Shown here piece after piece: positions 1-9,385 of a stretch of DNA of 28,675 nt. The stretch's first letter is position 1. Every line of letters starts with the position of its first letter. The notes below the pieces were generated by a model, which did no database searches, was not told where the DNA came from, and worked only from the letters and a program-made list of their open reading frames with translations. This DNA comes from a virus, in IMG/VR virus record IMGVR_UViG_3300013102_000059, positions 1 to 28,675 of that record, one strand, 5' to 3'. Made by a program: the position numbers and the translations under genes.

Positions 1-3000
1 AAGATAATCCTGCTGTCTCTAATCTTGCTTGTAGACCACTAAAATCAGTAGAACCTGCTTCGATATGAGTACTAACATTTATTATCTCTTTTAATCCGTT
101 TTCAATTTGCTTCATAGAGTTTACTGAATCAGTAGGATCTATTTTAAAGAAATCTTTAGGTATAGATTCTGAAACCATTCCTAGTTCATCTCTAATTTCG
201 GCAATTAAATCTGGTTGACCTTCTAGCCCTGCTGTCATTATTTCAAATGAATCAGAGAATACAGTTCCTACGTTCTTGCCTATTTCGTATAATGTTTCAT
301 AGGCTTTTGTTACTTCTCCTTGGTTTTTTGCACTTCTCAACATATTTTCATTGTAAGATATGAAATCTTCAATAACTTTCATTTGAGATTCGCCTAGACC
401 TTCGAGCTTGCCATTGGCTTCAAAATATGATAAAGCTTGTTCTTGAACTGCTTTGATAGTACCTTGAATAGCTTCTGTTTTTTGTGATTCAGCCATCATA
501 ATCTCAATTGCGTTCTCTTGGATTGCCTTAGTGTTGTCTTTTATTTTAGGCTCTTTTGAAAGACCGCCTCTATCTGCCGTCCATACACTAACTTCTTCCT
601 TGCCATTTTGTTCAATCAACTTTTCTTTTTTCGCAGTCAGTTTATCAACATTTTTGATAATTTCTAGATAGCTCTTAGATTCTTTCTTCATGTTTTCTTC
701 AAAGTTCATTTCTTTAAGAATAGCTTGCTGTTTAGATAGTTCTGCAACAGCTTTTATCTCTTGTTTTATTGCATCGGATGTTTTTAAGTGAGCCTCACCA
801 TTTGCATCGACATACTCAACCGTAGTAGGTAATTGTTCTGCGAATTGCTTAGTTAATAAATTAAGCTCTTCTTGCTCTTTAGTAGTAGTTTTTGTTTTTT
901 CGCTTAGCTCAGTATACCTAGAAATCATACTCTGCATACCATCACTACTAGCTCTATATGATATTACCATTTTGTCATTAAGTTTTTGCAATTCTTCTTG
1001 CTTAACTCTTGAGTCTTCCATTGCACTTACTATTTTCTCAAGAACAAAACCTAATGCTACAAATGCTATTCCTATACCAGTAGATGCTAGTGCAACTTTA
1101 AATCCTGTGCTAAACGTTTTAACCGCCATCAACATACCATTGAAGGATGCTTTAACAGTGGTAGCCGTAGCAACAGCTCCTGCTCTCAACCCTGCGAAAC
1201 CTGCTCCTGCTACAGCCGTAGAACGTGCCATAGTAGTGCCAAATACAGTTGCTCTTGCAGAGGTAGCAGTAAAGCTAGCTTGCATAGCTGTCAATCCAGA
1301 AACAATAGAAGCTGTTAATTTACCGAATACTCCGAACTTTAATAGTGCTACAGATACAAGTCCGAACACAACTGGTAATGCTCCAAATTTATCTACAACT
1401 GTAACCGCTACTTCTGCTAATTTAGTAAGGGTGTTTATAGTAGCACTTAAGCCACTAGATAAAAATGCATCCCCCATAGCAGATGATAGTTCTGTGAATC
1501 CATTTTTCAACTGATTAATACGTGCTTCATACGACTTCATGTATTCAGCGTTCTCTCGAATTGCTGAACCTTCCGATGTTAAAGCTGTAGCCGTAGCTTC
1601 TGTAGCCATTTCATAGTTGTTCATTAATGCTAAGAAACGTGATAATTGGTAACGACCTGCTACTTTAACAGCAATGTTCTGTCTTTCTGAATCAGAAAGT
1701 GTATCCCATTTTCCTGCTAAATCTCCAAGAATATCAGACACATCTCGAACTTCACCTGTAGCCATATCACTAATTGCAACACCTACGTCATTTAGAGCCT
1801 CTTCTGCTCCTGCCATAGTTGTAATTCTAGAGTAAATAGTCTTTAAACTGTTACCAATGATATTACCGCTTTCCATAGTTACCGCACCAATAGCCGTAAT
1901 ATGACCAACGTTTTCTTCTAGTGTTACGCCAAACGTTTTAGAAGTTGATGCTGATTTCGCTAAACCTGTTGCTAATTGCTTAGTCGAGATAGCGTAGTTA
2001 TTATCTACTTCATTCAGAGCATCGACAATACGAATAGAGTCTTCTGCTGTTATGTTGAAAGCGTTCATTGTACCGATTAAGTTTTCAGTAGCTTCTTGTG
2101 CTGTCAAATCAGATACGTTTGACATAAGTGTAGAAGTTTTTGCAATTGCTAATAACTGTCTTTCGTTAAAGTGTCCGAAAGTACGTGCTAAGTCATTGAC
2201 AGAAGCCATAACATCGTGTATATTATTACCAAGTTCTTTAGATAAATCTATAGCACCTTCGAACACATGTGCTATATTGATTTGAGCATCTGCAACTCTT
2301 CGTAATTCAGTCATAGCCTTATCTAATCTAAGTATCTCATCTGTCATCGCACGAATAGAATTGATAGTTCCATAGAATGCCGTCATAGCTACCATCCACA
2401 CTGGCACACGAGCCATCGCAATCTTTAATTGCTCCATAACTCCTAAGTTACGATTCGCATTGAAAACTTGTGCTTCTCCAACTTGACGTAGCTTTTTATC
2501 GACTTTATCAATCTCATAAACTACTTCTCTTGCGGTTTTCTTTGTACTTTCAAATTGAGCAGTAATTCTGGTTACGCCTTTATCGTTAGTGCTTAGCTTC
2601 ATCATCGCTACGTTTGCATTATTAAGTTCTGAAACGTATCTCTTAAGTGCGTCACTATCTTTAGAAGTAACAAGTTCGCTTACTACTTTATGGTCTGCCT
2701 CACCTACTACAGAGTCTCTCTTTTGGTCTAGAGACTGTGTTGCATTAAACTTATTTAACATTCTCTCATATTTTTTAACTTCGCTAGTAGCTAATTCTAG
2801 ATTATTTCTTACCGCATGGGATACCCCTGCAAATCTATCCTCAATAGCTTCTTGACTTCTTCCTGTAGCGGTAGCATATGAGAACATTGCCGTTTTAAGT
2901 TTATCTAACTGAGTAGCAATATCCTTGTCTATTTTTATAGATTTGCTCTCTCTATTCGTAGCATCCATACGCTTTCTTACGATTACATAGTGTTCCATTG

Positions 3001-4225
3001 TCTCTATAGTTTTAGCTAATTTCTTAGTGTCTTCTACATATTTGTGAGACATAGCTCCTTTTCCAGATGATAATACTTGACTTTTTTCTAGCCTTTCAAT
3101 TTCAGCTAGCATGTCTGCTCTCTTCTTAGTTGCATTTACAAGATCTTTTTCTTTAGAAATTTGATCGTCATAGTTGTCTTTTATAGCTTTAAATGAGCTT
3201 TTTATGTCTGAGATTTGATTCTTAGCCATTGAATCATTAAGGTCTACTCCGCCAAGCTTGCCTTTCAAATCTCCCAACTCGCCACTTGATTTAGTGTTTT
3301 TTATCTTTTTCTGTTCACGATTAATTTGAGCTAACAATTCTCTTTGTTCTCTAATTAGAGTATTCTCTCTCTTTATACCGCTTTCAAGTGCTTGCTCATC
3401 TTTGATTCTTCTTCTAAGACTATCAACCGCTTCTTGAGTTAGCTTTCCAGTACCACTATCATTATAAAGAGATTGAGATTCTTTCCAGTATTTATCTTGA
3501 CTTTTGCCCAATGTAGCAATTTCTCTATCTAATGACCTCAAAGAGTTTAAAGCTCTTGATACTGATTTTTCTGTTTCTGTTAGAGTTTGTTGGCTAATAG
3601 GAGTAAACATAGATTGATTAGCATCCCACTCATAGCGAATCTTTTGGACTACGCCATTAGCTTTAGTTAAGCTAGTAGTAAAACCTAAAAGTTCACCGTT
3701 AGCATTTTTCATCTCTTGAGATGTAAATAAACCCTTCCCAAAAGTGCTCTTCATATATCTTTCTGCATCTTTCAAGCTATTCATATATGAATCAACATCA
3801 ATCATATTGCCAACAGAAGCTCCACCGACAGAACCTTTAGCAACAATATTTCCTGCTTGATTAGTTTTGGCTTGCATTTGTGCTATTTGTTTACCATATT
3901 TTTTATTGAACTCTTCAACAGTTTTATAAACTTCTTTAAGCTGTTTTTGTATTGCCGTTGCCGAACCTTTAACGTCTAATTGAACGGCTAGCTTTATCGG
4001 AGTCTTAGCAGTCTTACTTGTATTCATTTTAGTATGAAGAGCATTAAGTTGTTGGTTTAAATCTTTTACTGTTAAGTCTAATTTAACCTTTAATTTCACA
4101 GGTTTGTTTTTAAGTTTTTCGGAAATTCCGTCTACTTGAGCAGGTAATGCACTACCTTTATAGTCAAGCTCTACTTTAAGCTTTACAACTTTAGCTTTTA
4201 ACAGCATATTTAATTCATTGTTCAT
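1..4225 (-). CDS. phage tail tape measure protein, C-terminus beyond window
   Basis: The reading frame stays open from the ATG at 4223-4225 to the left window edge (about 1408 codons), so the C-terminus is missing. The start follows AAAGGGG and reads MNNELNMLLKAK. The N-terminal 450 or so residues are lysine- and glutamine-rich and look like long coiled coils, including short repeats of the type KLKVELD/KLKVKLD. The middle (about 2350-1500) reads like the TP901-type tape measure core domain, for example GLAKSASTSKTFGVTLEENV. A hydrophobic, Ala/Gly-rich segment follows near 1400-1050, containing STGIGIAFVALGFVL, which is typical of membrane-inserting tape measure helices. The protein should set tail length and help DNA entry. 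Its place at the end of the tail genes supports this. No lysozyme or peptidase domain is seen in the part present. Confidence 0.9.
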   Translation of the reverse strand, partial: MNNELNMLLKAKVVKLKVELDYKGSALPAQVDGISEKLKNKPVKLKVKLDLTVKDLNQQLNALHTKMNTSKTAKTPIKLAVQLDVKGSATAIQKQLKEVYKTVEEFNKKYGKQIAQMQAKTNQAGNIVAKGSVGGASVGNMIDVDSYMNSLKDAERYMKSTFGKGLFTSQEMKNANGELLGFTTSLTKANGVVQKIRYEWDANQSMFTPISQQTLTETEKSVSRALNSLRSLDREIATLGKSQDKYWKESQSLYNDSGTGKLTQEAVDSLRRRIKDEQALESGIKRENTLIREQRELLAQINREQKKIKNTKSSGELGDLKGKLGGVDLNDSMAKNQISDIKSSFKAIKDNYDDQISKEKDLVNATKKRADMLAEIERLEKSQVLSSGKGAMSHKYVEDTKKLAKTIETMEHYVIVRKRMDATNRESKSIKIDKDIATQLDKLKTAMFSYATATGRSQEAIEDRFAGVSHAVRNNLELATSEVKKYERMLNKFNATQSLDQKRDSVVGEADHKVVSELVTSKDSDALKRYVSELNNANVAMMKLSTNDKGVTRITAQFESTKKTAREVVYEIDKVDKKLRQVGEAQVFNANRNLGVMEQLKIAMARVPVWMVAMTAFYGTINSIRAMTDEILRLDKAMTELRRVADAQINIAHVFEGAIDLSKELGNNIHDVMASVNDLARTFGHFNERQLLAIAKTSTLMSNVSDLTAQEATENLIGTMNAFNITAEDSIRIVDALNEVDNNYAISTKQLATGLAKSASTSKTFGVTLEENVGHITAIGAVTMESGNIIGNSLKTIYSRITTMAGAEEALNDVGVAISDMATGEVRDVSDILGDLAGKWDTLSDSERQNIAVKVAGRYQLSRFLALMNNYEMATEATATALTSEGSAIRENAEYMKSYEARINQLKNGFTELSSAMGDAFLSSGLSATINTLTKLAEVAVTVVDKFGALPVVFGLVSVALLKFGVFGKLTASIVSGLTAMQASFTATSARATVFGTTMARSTAVAGAGFAGLRAGAVATATTVKASFNGMLMAVKTFSTGFKVALASTGIGIAFVALGFVLEKIVSAMEDSRVKQEELQKLNDKMVISYRASSDGMQSMISRYTELSEKTKTTTKEQEELNLLTKQFAEQLPTTVEYVDANGEAHLKTSDAIKQEIKAVAELSKQQAILKEMNFEENMKKESKSYLEIIKNVDKLTAKKEKLIEQNGKEEVSVWTADRGGLSKEPKIKDNTKAIQENAIEIMMAESQKTEAIQGTIKAVQEQALSYFEANGKLEGLGESQMKVIEDFISYNENMLRSAKNQGEVTKAYETLYEIGKNVGTVFSDSFEIMTAGLEGQPDLIAEIRDELGMVSESIPKDFFKIDPTDSVNSMKQIENGLKEIINVSTHIEAGSTDFSGLQARLETAGLS

Positions 4226-4264
4226 TCGTCATTACACCCCTTTAATCATTTGTGAGGGTGTGAA

Positions 4265-4297
4265 TATCACCCTAATCGATTAAAGACTAGAGTGATA
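4265..4297 (-). terminator. 10-bp inverted repeat between recombinase and tape measure genes
   Basis: TATCACYCTA pairs with TAGGGTGATA (one G-U pair) around a 13-base centre. In RNA this is a strong hairpin just after the recombinase stop, but no U-run follows, so termination would be weak. It could instead stabilise mRNA. As DNA, paired arms of this size beside a tyrosine recombinase gene could also be a binding site. Confidence 0.4.
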
Positions 4298-4307
4298 CTT
4301 CTAATCA

Positions 4308-5309
4308 TTAATCGAATAATTCATCGTCATCGTCCGTCTCATCTCTTACAACATATATCTCTGTCGTTTGAGAAGAGTTATGACCTAAAAGTTTTTGAAC
4401 AGATTTAATATCTAGTCCATCTTCTACAACTGCATTAGTAGCTCTACTACTTCTAAATAAATGGGGATGAACTGGTCTTCCGCCTAATATCTTGCTAAAC
4501 TCATCACACCATAAATTGAATGTGTTAGCCGAAACCTGTTGATATCCGTCTTTCTTTTTGCTAGCAAAAACGTAAGAACAATTATCATCTTCTACTTGAG
4601 TCTTTCTATATTCAATCCATTCTTTTATAGCTTGCATTGATTTTTCATCGAACTTAAACTTTCTAGGCTTTCCTTCTTTACCCTTGCCTTTGGCTCTGAT
4701 AGAGTGAGTTACATAGTACTTCTTTTCTTTGCCTTCTTTGTCTGTCGATTTTTCATATGTAGTAACTTCTTTTAGTAGCTGTCTAGATTCTTCTCTTCTG
4801 CATCCAGTGTTATATGTAAATAGTATGTAAGCTATCTTTTGTAATTCATTACGACTTCTAAGCTCTTTTATCAGCGTGTCTATTTCTTTTACGGATAGAG
4901 GTTGCTTTTCTTTTATATTAGATTTAGATACCGTAGGAATAGCCTTAGAATAGATATTTCTAAACAGTGGATATTCTTTATCATAATAAATCTCAATGAA
5001 GCCACATAGACTAGATACTGACGAACGCTTGAACTTAATAGCACTAGGGCTTAAGCCGATCTCAATAAGCCAATCTTGATACTTTCTTGCATCTCTAGGT
5101 CTTAAATCAGTTACCAACGCTTCGCCTTTAGGTCTAACATTTTCATGAATCCATTTTGCAAATATTTTTAATGCAGAAGTGTACTGTTTAATAGTCTCTT
5201 TTGACAAGTGTTTTTGCGAAAGGAAATCTTCGATTAATTCTCTATTAACCTCATTGACTTCATTGTCCCAAAAAGCATCGGACACTTCTTCTATTTTCTT
5301 TTGTGCCAT
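4308..5309 (-). CDS. tyrosine recombinase / integrase family protein
   Basis: A 333-residue protein with a SAM-like core-binding domain (about residues 20-115) and a C-terminal catalytic domain. All six catalytic positions can be seen: Arg171 in TGCRREE, a Lys in AKGKGKEGK (about 207-214), His283 and Arg286 in HPHLFRSSRAT, His310 in LLGH and Tyr319 in TTEIYVV. It should therefore be able to cut and rejoin DNA, unlike repressor-type relatives that lost these residues. The start is supported by AAGGGGTGAT. It is placed oddly: co-directional and tightly packed between tail assembly genes and the tape measure gene, rather than beside an immunity region. SPbeta, as I recall it, carries a recombinase (YomM) at a comparable place. 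Role unknown: integration helper, excision, or a late-stage recombination function. Confidence 0.9.
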   Translation of the reverse strand: MAQKKIEEVSDAFWDNEVNEVNRELIEDFLSQKHLSKETIKQYTSALKIFAKWIHENVRPKGEALVTDLRPRDARKYQDWLIEIGLSPSAIKFKRSSVSSLCGFIEIYYDKEYPLFRNIYSKAIPTVSKSNIKEKQPLSVKEIDTLIKELRSRNELQKIAYILFTYNTGCRREESRQLLKEVTTYEKSTDKEGKEKKYYVTHSIRAKGKGKEGKPRKFKFDEKSMQAIKEWIEYRKTQVEDDNCSYVFASKKKDGYQQVSANTFNLWCDEFSKILGGRPVHPHLFRSSRATNAVVEDGLDIKSVQKLLGHNSSQTTEIYVVRDETDDDDELFD

Positions 5310-5324
5310 TTAATATCACCCCTT

Positions 5325-5798
5325 TTATTTCGTAACCCTGTTACTATTCCAGTCGGTATCTATTACAATACCTTTATGCTTATATTTCTCGTACTCTTTG
5401 TATACCTTATAAAGATATCCAGTACCTTCGAAATATGTGAATCTATCTATTCTTCTACCTAGTTTTTCTTCTGCCTTTTTTGAGTGCCAACCATCACTTA
5501 TTAACATTATTGAGTGACCTTTAGGTTGACCGCTACCCATTACAGAATCATGATAAACTAAGCCATTTTCGAATGTTAGTTCAATTCCATATGTATTTTC
5601 ATCTAGCTTTTTTACTTTCCCTAGCTTTATAGCTCTTTGAGATTTTCTTGTTCTTACATATTGTTTAGGCTTATATTCCGACAAGTATTTTCTCCAAAGC
5701 TTTAAAGCAATATACTTAAGTTTTCTACCATCTGACTCCAGAGCTTTTATAGCATCTTGCTCGGAGTCAAATGTAAATGTAGTGAAATTATTCGCCAT
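5325..5798 (-). CDS. hypothetical protein in tail assembly region
   Basis: A 157-residue basic protein that I do not recognise. It starts at an ATG inside the last codons of the preceding gene (11-base overlap, +1 relative frame) with no clear ribosome binding site, so it is probably translationally coupled or reached by frameshifting. The sequence is a mix of helices (KLKYIALKLWRKYLSEYK) and strands (YGIELTFENGLVYHDSVMG), with no signal peptide or membrane segment. Its place right after the likely tail assembly chaperone and before the recombinase and tape measure genes suggests a tail assembly role. A product made by frameshift from the preceding gene, as in many tail chaperone pairs, is possible. 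Confidence 0.75.
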   Translation of the reverse strand: MANNFTTFTFDSEQDAIKALESDGRKLKYIALKLWRKYLSEYKPKQYVRTRKSQRAIKLGKVKKLDENTYGIELTFENGLVYHDSVMGSGQPKGHSIMLISDGWHSKKAEEKLGRRIDRFTYFEGTGYLYKVYKEYEKYKHKGIVIDTDWNSNRVTK

Positions 5799-6282
5799 TA
5801 GTAATCATATCTTTAACTTCTTTATTTTCAACTTTATCGACAAGTCTACTAGATTCTCTTTCTGCTTCTTCAATATTAGCATTCATATTGTTTACAGTTT
5901 TAGTTAATAGTTCGTAGATTTTTGTCACTTCATCTTCTGGAAGTTCATTAACGATTTTGTCTAAAATTTCTAGGTCTACTAATACATCTAGTAAATCCAA
6001 TGCCTCACCGATATTGTCAGATACTTCAAGTGAAGTGAAATGTTTCAAAATCAATAATGTACTATAAACGGTAGCTAGCTCTAAGATTTCTGGACGACTT
6101 GCACCTTCTGTGAAAAACGCAATAACATCTTCTAGTAGTCTACTCTGCTTTGTTTTACGGAATGTAACATCATGAGTCAATTTGTATTCTTGCTCTGCTA
6201 TTGCAACCGAAAATTCTCTTTGTAAATCTAATACCTTGTTCTGTTTTTTCAATTCTGCAACTGTTAATTTTTTAACTGTCAT
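5788..6282 (-). CDS. putative tail assembly chaperone
   Basis: A 164-residue acidic, almost all-helical protein with an N-terminal MTVKKLTVAELKKQNK and no membrane segment. The start follows AAAGGGGAATTTACA. It lies between the major tail protein and the tape measure gene. That slot in siphophages is held by the small helical chaperones that coat the tape measure during tail building, often made in short and frameshifted long forms. The next gene overlaps its end by 11 bases in the +1 frame. The function is inferred from position and fold type, not from a recognised motif. Confidence 0.6.
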   Translation of the reverse strand: MTVKKLTVAELKKQNKVLDLQREFSVAIAEQEYKLTHDVTFRKTKQSRLLEDVIAFFTEGASRPEILELATVYSTLLILKHFTSLEVSDNIGEALDLLDVLVDLEILDKIVNELPEDEVTKIYELLTKTVNNMNANIEEAERESSRLVDKVENKEVKDMITNGE

Positions 6283-6346
6283 TGTAAATTCCCCTTTAAT
6301 TCGTATTATTTTATGGATAAAACTAACATTTTATCAAGTTTATGAG

Positions 6347-6386
6347 TCAAAAAAATAAGGGTAGAGAATTTATGTTCTCTACCCTT
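6347..6386 (-). terminator. strong intrinsic terminator after major tail protein gene
   Basis: A perfect 12-bp stem (AAGGGTAGAGAA with TTCTCTACCCTT, loop CATAAA) at 6357-6386 is followed on the minus strand by ATTTTTTT. It sits 19 bases past the major tail protein stop and before the chaperone gene, so it should lower expression of the downstream tail genes relative to the tube protein. Confidence 0.9.
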
Positions 6387-6404
6387 ATATCATTATTTTT
6401 TGTT

Positions 6405-7157
6405 TTAGTTTACACGAATGATATCGTATAAAGTATTTGTTCCTGCATCCACTAGAATATCAAGTGTGAAATCGAATGTAGATACGTTTTCAGCTTCCAT
6501 TGTTAAAGAGAAGTTAGATTGTAACTTAGCTTTAGGTATGATGAACTGCATCTTACGGTCAACTCCATCTTCGCCACGAACAATCGTGTCTCCTACAACT
6601 TTGTAAGTAGCAGGGAACGAAGCTCCAGAGAATGTTACTTGCGTAGCATCGGCATTTGTAACTAAGTATTCGTAGAATACCATTACTTTATCTCCTTCTA
6701 CTGTTGGAGCAGTGAAAGTGATTTCTTTCTCTTTGCCTGCTGTTCCGAATGTAAAGCCTGTAAGCTCACTCGTCATAACACCGTTTACAACTTTATAAGC
6801 TGTAACTTTTACAGGGTTGATTGGTAGATCTTTAAGGCTTGCCTTAAGTCCATTAGGAATAGTTAATACTTCACGACCAATTGCATTGATACCAGTTGTT
6901 TTAATTGCATTACCTGCAAGTAAAGAAAGACTTGTATCAGATAATAGTGCATCTTGCATAGTAAGTGTAGCAGTACGTCCGAAATCCCAAGACATAAGCT
7001 TGCTGTTACCTTGACCTCCACGAGCCTCTGCACTTTCAGAAGTGTTTTCAATTGTTGATACTTTTAATGTATCAAAAAAGATAACTGGCTTTCCTGTTGC
7101 AACATCAAAAAATATAACGTTAGCAACCTCTTTTAAACCATAACGTAAATTTGCCAT
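6405..7157 (-). CDS. putative major tail (tube) protein
   Basis: A 250-residue beta-rich protein starting MANLRYGLKEVANVIFFDVATGKPV after a GGAGGAATTACATA ribosome binding site. The early KVSTIENTSESAEARGGQGNSKLMSWD and late FTLDILVDAGTNTLYDI stretches resemble tube proteins of Firmicutes tailed phages, and the length suits the family. It is followed at once by the strongest terminator of the virion operon, as expected for a protein made in high copy, and then by chaperone-like and tape measure genes. A short central segment (FTAPTVEGDKVMVFYEYLV) may be an added beta-sandwich domain. The call rests on position, fold and genome order. Confidence 0.75.
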   Translation of the reverse strand: MANLRYGLKEVANVIFFDVATGKPVIFFDTLKVSTIENTSESAEARGGQGNSKLMSWDFGRTATLTMQDALLSDTSLSLLAGNAIKTTGINAIGREVLTIPNGLKASLKDLPINPVKVTAYKVVNGVMTSELTGFTFGTAGKEKEITFTAPTVEGDKVMVFYEYLVTNADATQVTFSGASFPATYKVVGDTIVRGEDGVDRKMQFIIPKAKLQSNFSLTMEAENVSTFDFTLDILVDAGTNTLYDIIRVN

Positions 7158-7205
7158 TATGTAATTCCTCCATTTTTATTAAATAATTTTTTATATCAAG
7201 CAGTA

Positions 7206-8063
7206 TTATAGCTTACTAGACCAATGAGTTAGGTCTATGTCTTTAGCTCCTGCCATGATAGCTCTTATACTGAAATCATAACTATCTATTAATTCTAATC
7301 TAGTGTATTCATCATAAACTTGATACAATGTTAGATCCCAAATATTCAACTTATTGATAGAGTTGCTTTTAGAACTAACGGCACTTATAATATCTGAAAT
7401 ATCGCCTTGATTATTTCCATCTGATTCGCTTTGTGCCTTTTTCTTAGATTCAACTCTTTTTCTATTTCTCTCCATGTCTTCGATTAACCTTTTAGTTTCA
7501 TCGTCAGCAGGATTTGCTACTTCGTCTTTTTCGACAGGTTTGGCAAGAAAATTATGAAGCTTGATTACTTCGATAATGTCATCGAAATTATCTCTATTTA
7601 TTATTGTTAAATCTTTATCATCGCATAGATTTAAAGAATCATTATCTACTACCATGTCTTTATTTTCGTCTTCGTATAAAATTCCCATTTTTACAAAATT
7701 TATAGCTATGACTTTTCTTTTATAATCTAATATTCTGACATCATCTGTTCTGAATATCATCTTTAAAGCTTTAATCAATGTGTTTAGCAGTTCTTGACCG
7801 CCCAACTTTACATAGAAATCAAAAGTCTTAAGAGTGTCTTTTTGCTCTTCTAATATTTTTCTTCTATCTTCATCTTTAGTAGATTCGATAAAGTCATCCA
7901 TACTAGCAGATATCCATCTTAAATTATCTATATATTCAGAATATCCATAGTCTTTGATTTCATCTAATTTATATGGTATAATTTTTATATTACCAACGCT
8001 AATTGGACTTCCACTAAGTAGTTGTAATTTTAAATCAACATCTTTTATATTTGTAAAATCCAT
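7206..8063 (-). CDS. hypothetical tail-region protein, possibly assembly chaperone-like
   Basis: A 285-residue acidic protein. The first 180 residues are helical with IPYKLDEIKDYGYSEYIDNL. Residues 185-235 form a charged, low-complexity linker (KRLIEDMERNRKRVESKKKAQSESDGNNQGD). The C-terminus NIWDLTLYQVYDEYTRLEL...DIDLTHWSSKL resembles the conserved end of helical tail assembly proteins in Firmicutes phages. That likeness is from general recall. The start lacks a strong ribosome binding site and is 6 bases from the stop of the preceding gene, suggesting coupled translation. It lies between the tail terminator-like gene and the tube gene. Confidence 0.6.
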   Translation of the reverse strand: MDFTNIKDVDLKLQLLSGSPISVGNIKIIPYKLDEIKDYGYSEYIDNLRWISASMDDFIESTKDEDRRKILEEQKDTLKTFDFYVKLGGQELLNTLIKALKMIFRTDDVRILDYKRKVIAINFVKMGILYEDENKDMVVDNDSLNLCDDKDLTIINRDNFDDIIEVIKLHNFLAKPVEKDEVANPADDETKRLIEDMERNRKRVESKKKAQSESDGNNQGDISDIISAVSSKSNSINKLNIWDLTLYQVYDEYTRLELIDSYDFSIRAIMAGAKDIDLTHWSSKL

Positions 8064-8069
8064 AATGAA

Positions 8070-8573
8070 TTATGTCTCTACGCTCATATAGCTAGCATAT
8101 AATCGTATTGCATCAAATTTTTGATTAATATATAAATGTTGATATCCTTCGAACTTCAATTTAATAGTGGAATTTAAACTTCTTTTGCCGATCTTGTCTA
8201 TAATTCTTCCCATAATTTCATATGGTCGAATGGTAGAACGAGTTCCATCATTAATGAGCCATAAGGTCTTCGCACATATAATATCTATATGTATTTGCGA
8301 TTCTGCAATAACTTCATTCTCATTAAAGTCTCCATCATTATAATAAACTCTTATAAAAGAACCGTCTGTAACTGTAGCTTCTGTGTCAAACGGATAAGGA
8401 AATATCTTGGTTTTTTCTGAATTTGGTTTAATCATATTCATCTTGTCGCTATCACTTACAGGCTTATCAAATGGCTTGGATTCATTATTTATTAACAACA
8501 TCGCTAAACCGTCATTTTTAGTAAGCTCGAACATAATATCTACTATGTTCTTCGGCATAGATTCCATTTTCAT
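8070..8573 (-). CDS. putative tail completion/terminator protein
   Basis: A 167-residue protein. I take the ATG at 8571-8573, which overlaps the preceding stop codon as TAATG and has GGGGTGAT upstream, rather than an earlier TTG. The protein is mixed alpha/beta. Its position after the head-tail stopper candidate and before the tube gene fits the tail-terminator family (lambda gpU/SPP1 gp17-like), and so does its size. It carries IHIDIICAKTLWLINDGTRSTIRPYEIMGRIID, close in character to that family's core of two helices and a sheet. Assigned from position and size only. Confidence 0.55.
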   Translation of the reverse strand: MKMESMPKNIVDIMFELTKNDGLAMLLINNESKPFDKPVSDSDKMNMIKPNSEKTKIFPYPFDTEATVTDGSFIRVYYNDGDFNENEVIAESQIHIDIICAKTLWLINDGTRSTIRPYEIMGRIIDKIGKRSLNSTIKLKFEGYQHLYINQKFDAIRLYASYMSVET

Positions 8574-9385
8574 TACCAAATCACCCCTTCATCTCCGACT
8601 GGCGGAAGTACTACATCAGTAGATTCCTCGTACTCATTATAAGCAATGCCATTTTCAAAATCATCTAATTCTTGCTTTGTAGTTACTTTAGTAGTGAACT
8701 GCATAATACCAAATCCATTTTCATCAACCATAGTCGTATCATCTACTCCTACTACTTGATAAGCATTTCCACCAAATATAAATCTTTGATTTAATTTGAT
8801 ATTTTTAGTAATACTATTTCTCTCAACAAAAACATATAGCTGACCCATTGGTAGCATGACATCATATTTATTCCATTCAATTTCTAGCTTACCTTGATTC
8901 GATTTAGATCCTAATGGGGATTGAGAAGCAACACACATAACTTCCAATATCTTACTATCGTCTATTACTGTATTGTTATTTCCATCCAACATAGTCCATT
9001 GGTCATCTATAGCCCATCTTAATTTGCGGTTACATTTCTGCATTAAGGCTTTCTGCCTAGCATTTTTGCTTCCCCAAATATCGGTTAATAACCATGTGTA
9101 TCCATCAAATAATATGTAAGCACCTACGTTTAACCCTTCGTATGGTCTAAATAAAACCTCTCTAAGAGCACCCATTCTCTCTATTTGTAAAACTCTCGAA
9201 TCTATACTTTTTATATCTGGAAACTCTGTACTATTAACTCCTAACACTTGAAATGTTGGAGATATGTGAAAGTTATCATTGATAAAGATGTTAGTTCCGT
9301 TGGTTAAAATTTCTCCAACGTCTTTACCACCTCTGCCAAGTCTTCGTCTCGCTTTATCGATATAATCCGTCATGGTATTCACCAT
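8573..9385 (-). CDS. putative head-tail connector/stopper protein
   Basis: A 270-residue protein with a basic N-terminus (MTDYIDKARRRLGRGGKDVGE) followed by a beta-rich body. Two in-frame ATGs compete, 9385 (used here) and 9373; the second has a GGTG a few bases upstream and may be the real one. It overlaps the preceding gene by 32 bases and is TAATG-coupled to the following one. The order adaptor, small protein, stopper, terminator, tube is the usual siphophage head-tail joining series. The central part YILFDGYTWLLTDIWGSKNARQKALMQKCN is typical of neck proteins that read out tube geometry, but I recognise no exact family. Confidence 0.55.
   Translation of the reverse strand: MVNTMTDYIDKARRRLGRGGKDVGEILTNGTNIFINDNFHISPTFQVLGVNSTEFPDIKSIDSRVLQIERMGALREVLFRPYEGLNVGAYILFDGYTWLLTDIWGSKNARQKALMQKCNRKLRWAIDDQWTMLDGNNNTVIDDSKILEVMCVASQSPLGSKSNQGKLEIEWNKYDVMLPMGQLYVFVERNSITKNIKLNQRFIFGGNAYQVVGVDDTTMVDENGFGIMQFTTKVTTKQELDDFENGIAYNEYEESTDVVLPPVGDEGVIW

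Noticed and set aside
972-1514. Plus-strand open frame of 180 codons and smaller ones nearby (2052-2285, 2589-2855)
   Set aside because: They lie opposite the tape measure gene, lack ribosome binding sites and are shadows of its Ala- and Ser-rich coding sequence.
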